DNA of 5,692 bases from CALMKX01 sp036274895 (lineage in GTDB: Bacteria > Acidobacteriota > Thermoanaerobaculia > Multivoradales > SZUA-115), in assembly GCA_036274895.1 (NCBI GenBank), contig DASUEU010000024.1, forward strand, positions 1 to 5,692, given 5' to 3'. Positions 5,552 through 5,692 of this stretch are shown here, one piece after another. The translations under genes and the position numbers were made by a program. Each line of letters opens with the position of its first letter. Within the stretch, counting starts at the first letter, position 1. The notes beneath the pieces are model-generated. The model did no database searches. It was not told the DNA's origin and saw only the letters and a program-made list of their open reading frames with translations.

Positions 5552-5692
5552 CTACCCGCGAGGGACGAGCTCGAGATCCTGCTTGAGCTTGATGACCAGG
5601 CGCGGCGGGTAGACGCCGGCGCGCAGTTGCACACCCGGGTAGGTCAGGCACTCGCGGCCGACCAGGCAGCCGGGGTGGAGCACGCTGTTGCA
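5552..5692 (-). CDS. C-terminal fragment, probably a left-handed beta-helix (hexapeptide-repeat) protein
   Basis: The last 46 codons of a - strand gene run in from the right edge of the window and end at a TAG whose complement is 5552-5554. The translation begins CNSVLHPGCLVGRECLTYPG and continues with VQLRAGVYPP, then LVIKLKQDLELVPRG. The spacing of V/L-x-P-G and V/L-G-R turns, followed by V-Y-P/T-Y-P and a short strand that leaves the coil, resembles the final rungs of hexapeptide-repeat proteins such as sugar nucleotidyltransferases and acyltransferases with a left-handed beta-helix. That family call is from pattern only, and the substrate and enzyme class cannot be determined. The frame is open to the window edge and carries no internal stop. 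The stop lies 110 bases before the S8 peptidase start on the same strand, so co-transcription is possible but not required. Confidence 0.62.
   Translation of the reverse strand, partial: CNSVLHPGCLVGRECLTYPGVQLRAGVYPPRLVIKLKQDLELVPRG

Noticed and set aside
4170..5612. A 480-codon open frame on the + strand opposite the S8 peptidase
   Set aside because: It is a Val/Gly/Leu/His-rich antisense shadow of a gene with clear S8 motifs and a strong ribosome site.
5442..5651. A 70-residue N-terminal extension of the S8 peptidase
   Set aside because: The extension is Pro/Arg/Ala-rich, overlaps the end of the upstream gene, and would place the signal peptide internally; the ATG at 5441 has an excellent Shine-Dalgarno.

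Overview
The window is a G+C-rich stretch (roughly two thirds G+C by eye) of a bacterial chromosome. Cell-wall and secretion genes suggest a free-living organism, probably Gram-negative: a PBP4-type D,D-peptidase, a concentrative nucleoside transporter, a secreted subtilase, and what looks like the last turns of a left-handed beta-helix (hexapeptide) protein. Acidobacteriota or another high-GC environmental lineage would fit, but no taxonomic marker is present and this is only a guess.

Layout. Positions 1-3428 hold four genes on the + strand: the C-terminal part of a CNT/NupC-family nucleoside transporter (1-446), a complete PBP4/DacB-type D-alanyl-D-alanine carboxypeptidase/endopeptidase (465-1976), a GAF-like plus SpoIIE/PP2C-type serine phosphatase (1986-3224, TTG start), and a 61-residue ribbon-helix-helix-like protein ending in C-x-x-C (3243-3428). 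The gaps are 18, 9 and 18 bases, so the last three genes, and possibly all four, are probably co-transcribed. All four share one reading frame and are separated only by single stop codons.

Positions 3446-3540 hold a compact pair of inverted palindromes, each starting with GTAG at its outer end. This is the layout of a REP doublet (REPIN/BIME). It lies between two convergent transcription units and may also act as a bidirectional transcription barrier.

Positions 3549-5441 (- strand) encode a complete 630-residue secreted S8 (subtilisin-like) peptidase with signal peptide, I9-like propeptide, catalytic domain and C-terminal beta-sandwich. His, oxyanion Asn and Ser are recognisable, but the usual catalytic Asp position reads as Glu and the usual GHGTH reads as THPTR. 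Upstream, 5552-5692 (- strand) is the last 46 codons of another gene, probably a hexapeptide-repeat protein.

How they work together. The phosphatase and the small DNA-binding-like protein could form a regulatory pair (inference). PBP4 trims or cleaves peptidoglycan in the periplasm, and the transporter takes up nucleosides. I see no defence system, transposase, CRISPR array or RNA gene. The points most worth a second look are the REP-type doublet, the Glu-variant subtilase and the RHH-CxxC protein beside the phosphatase.
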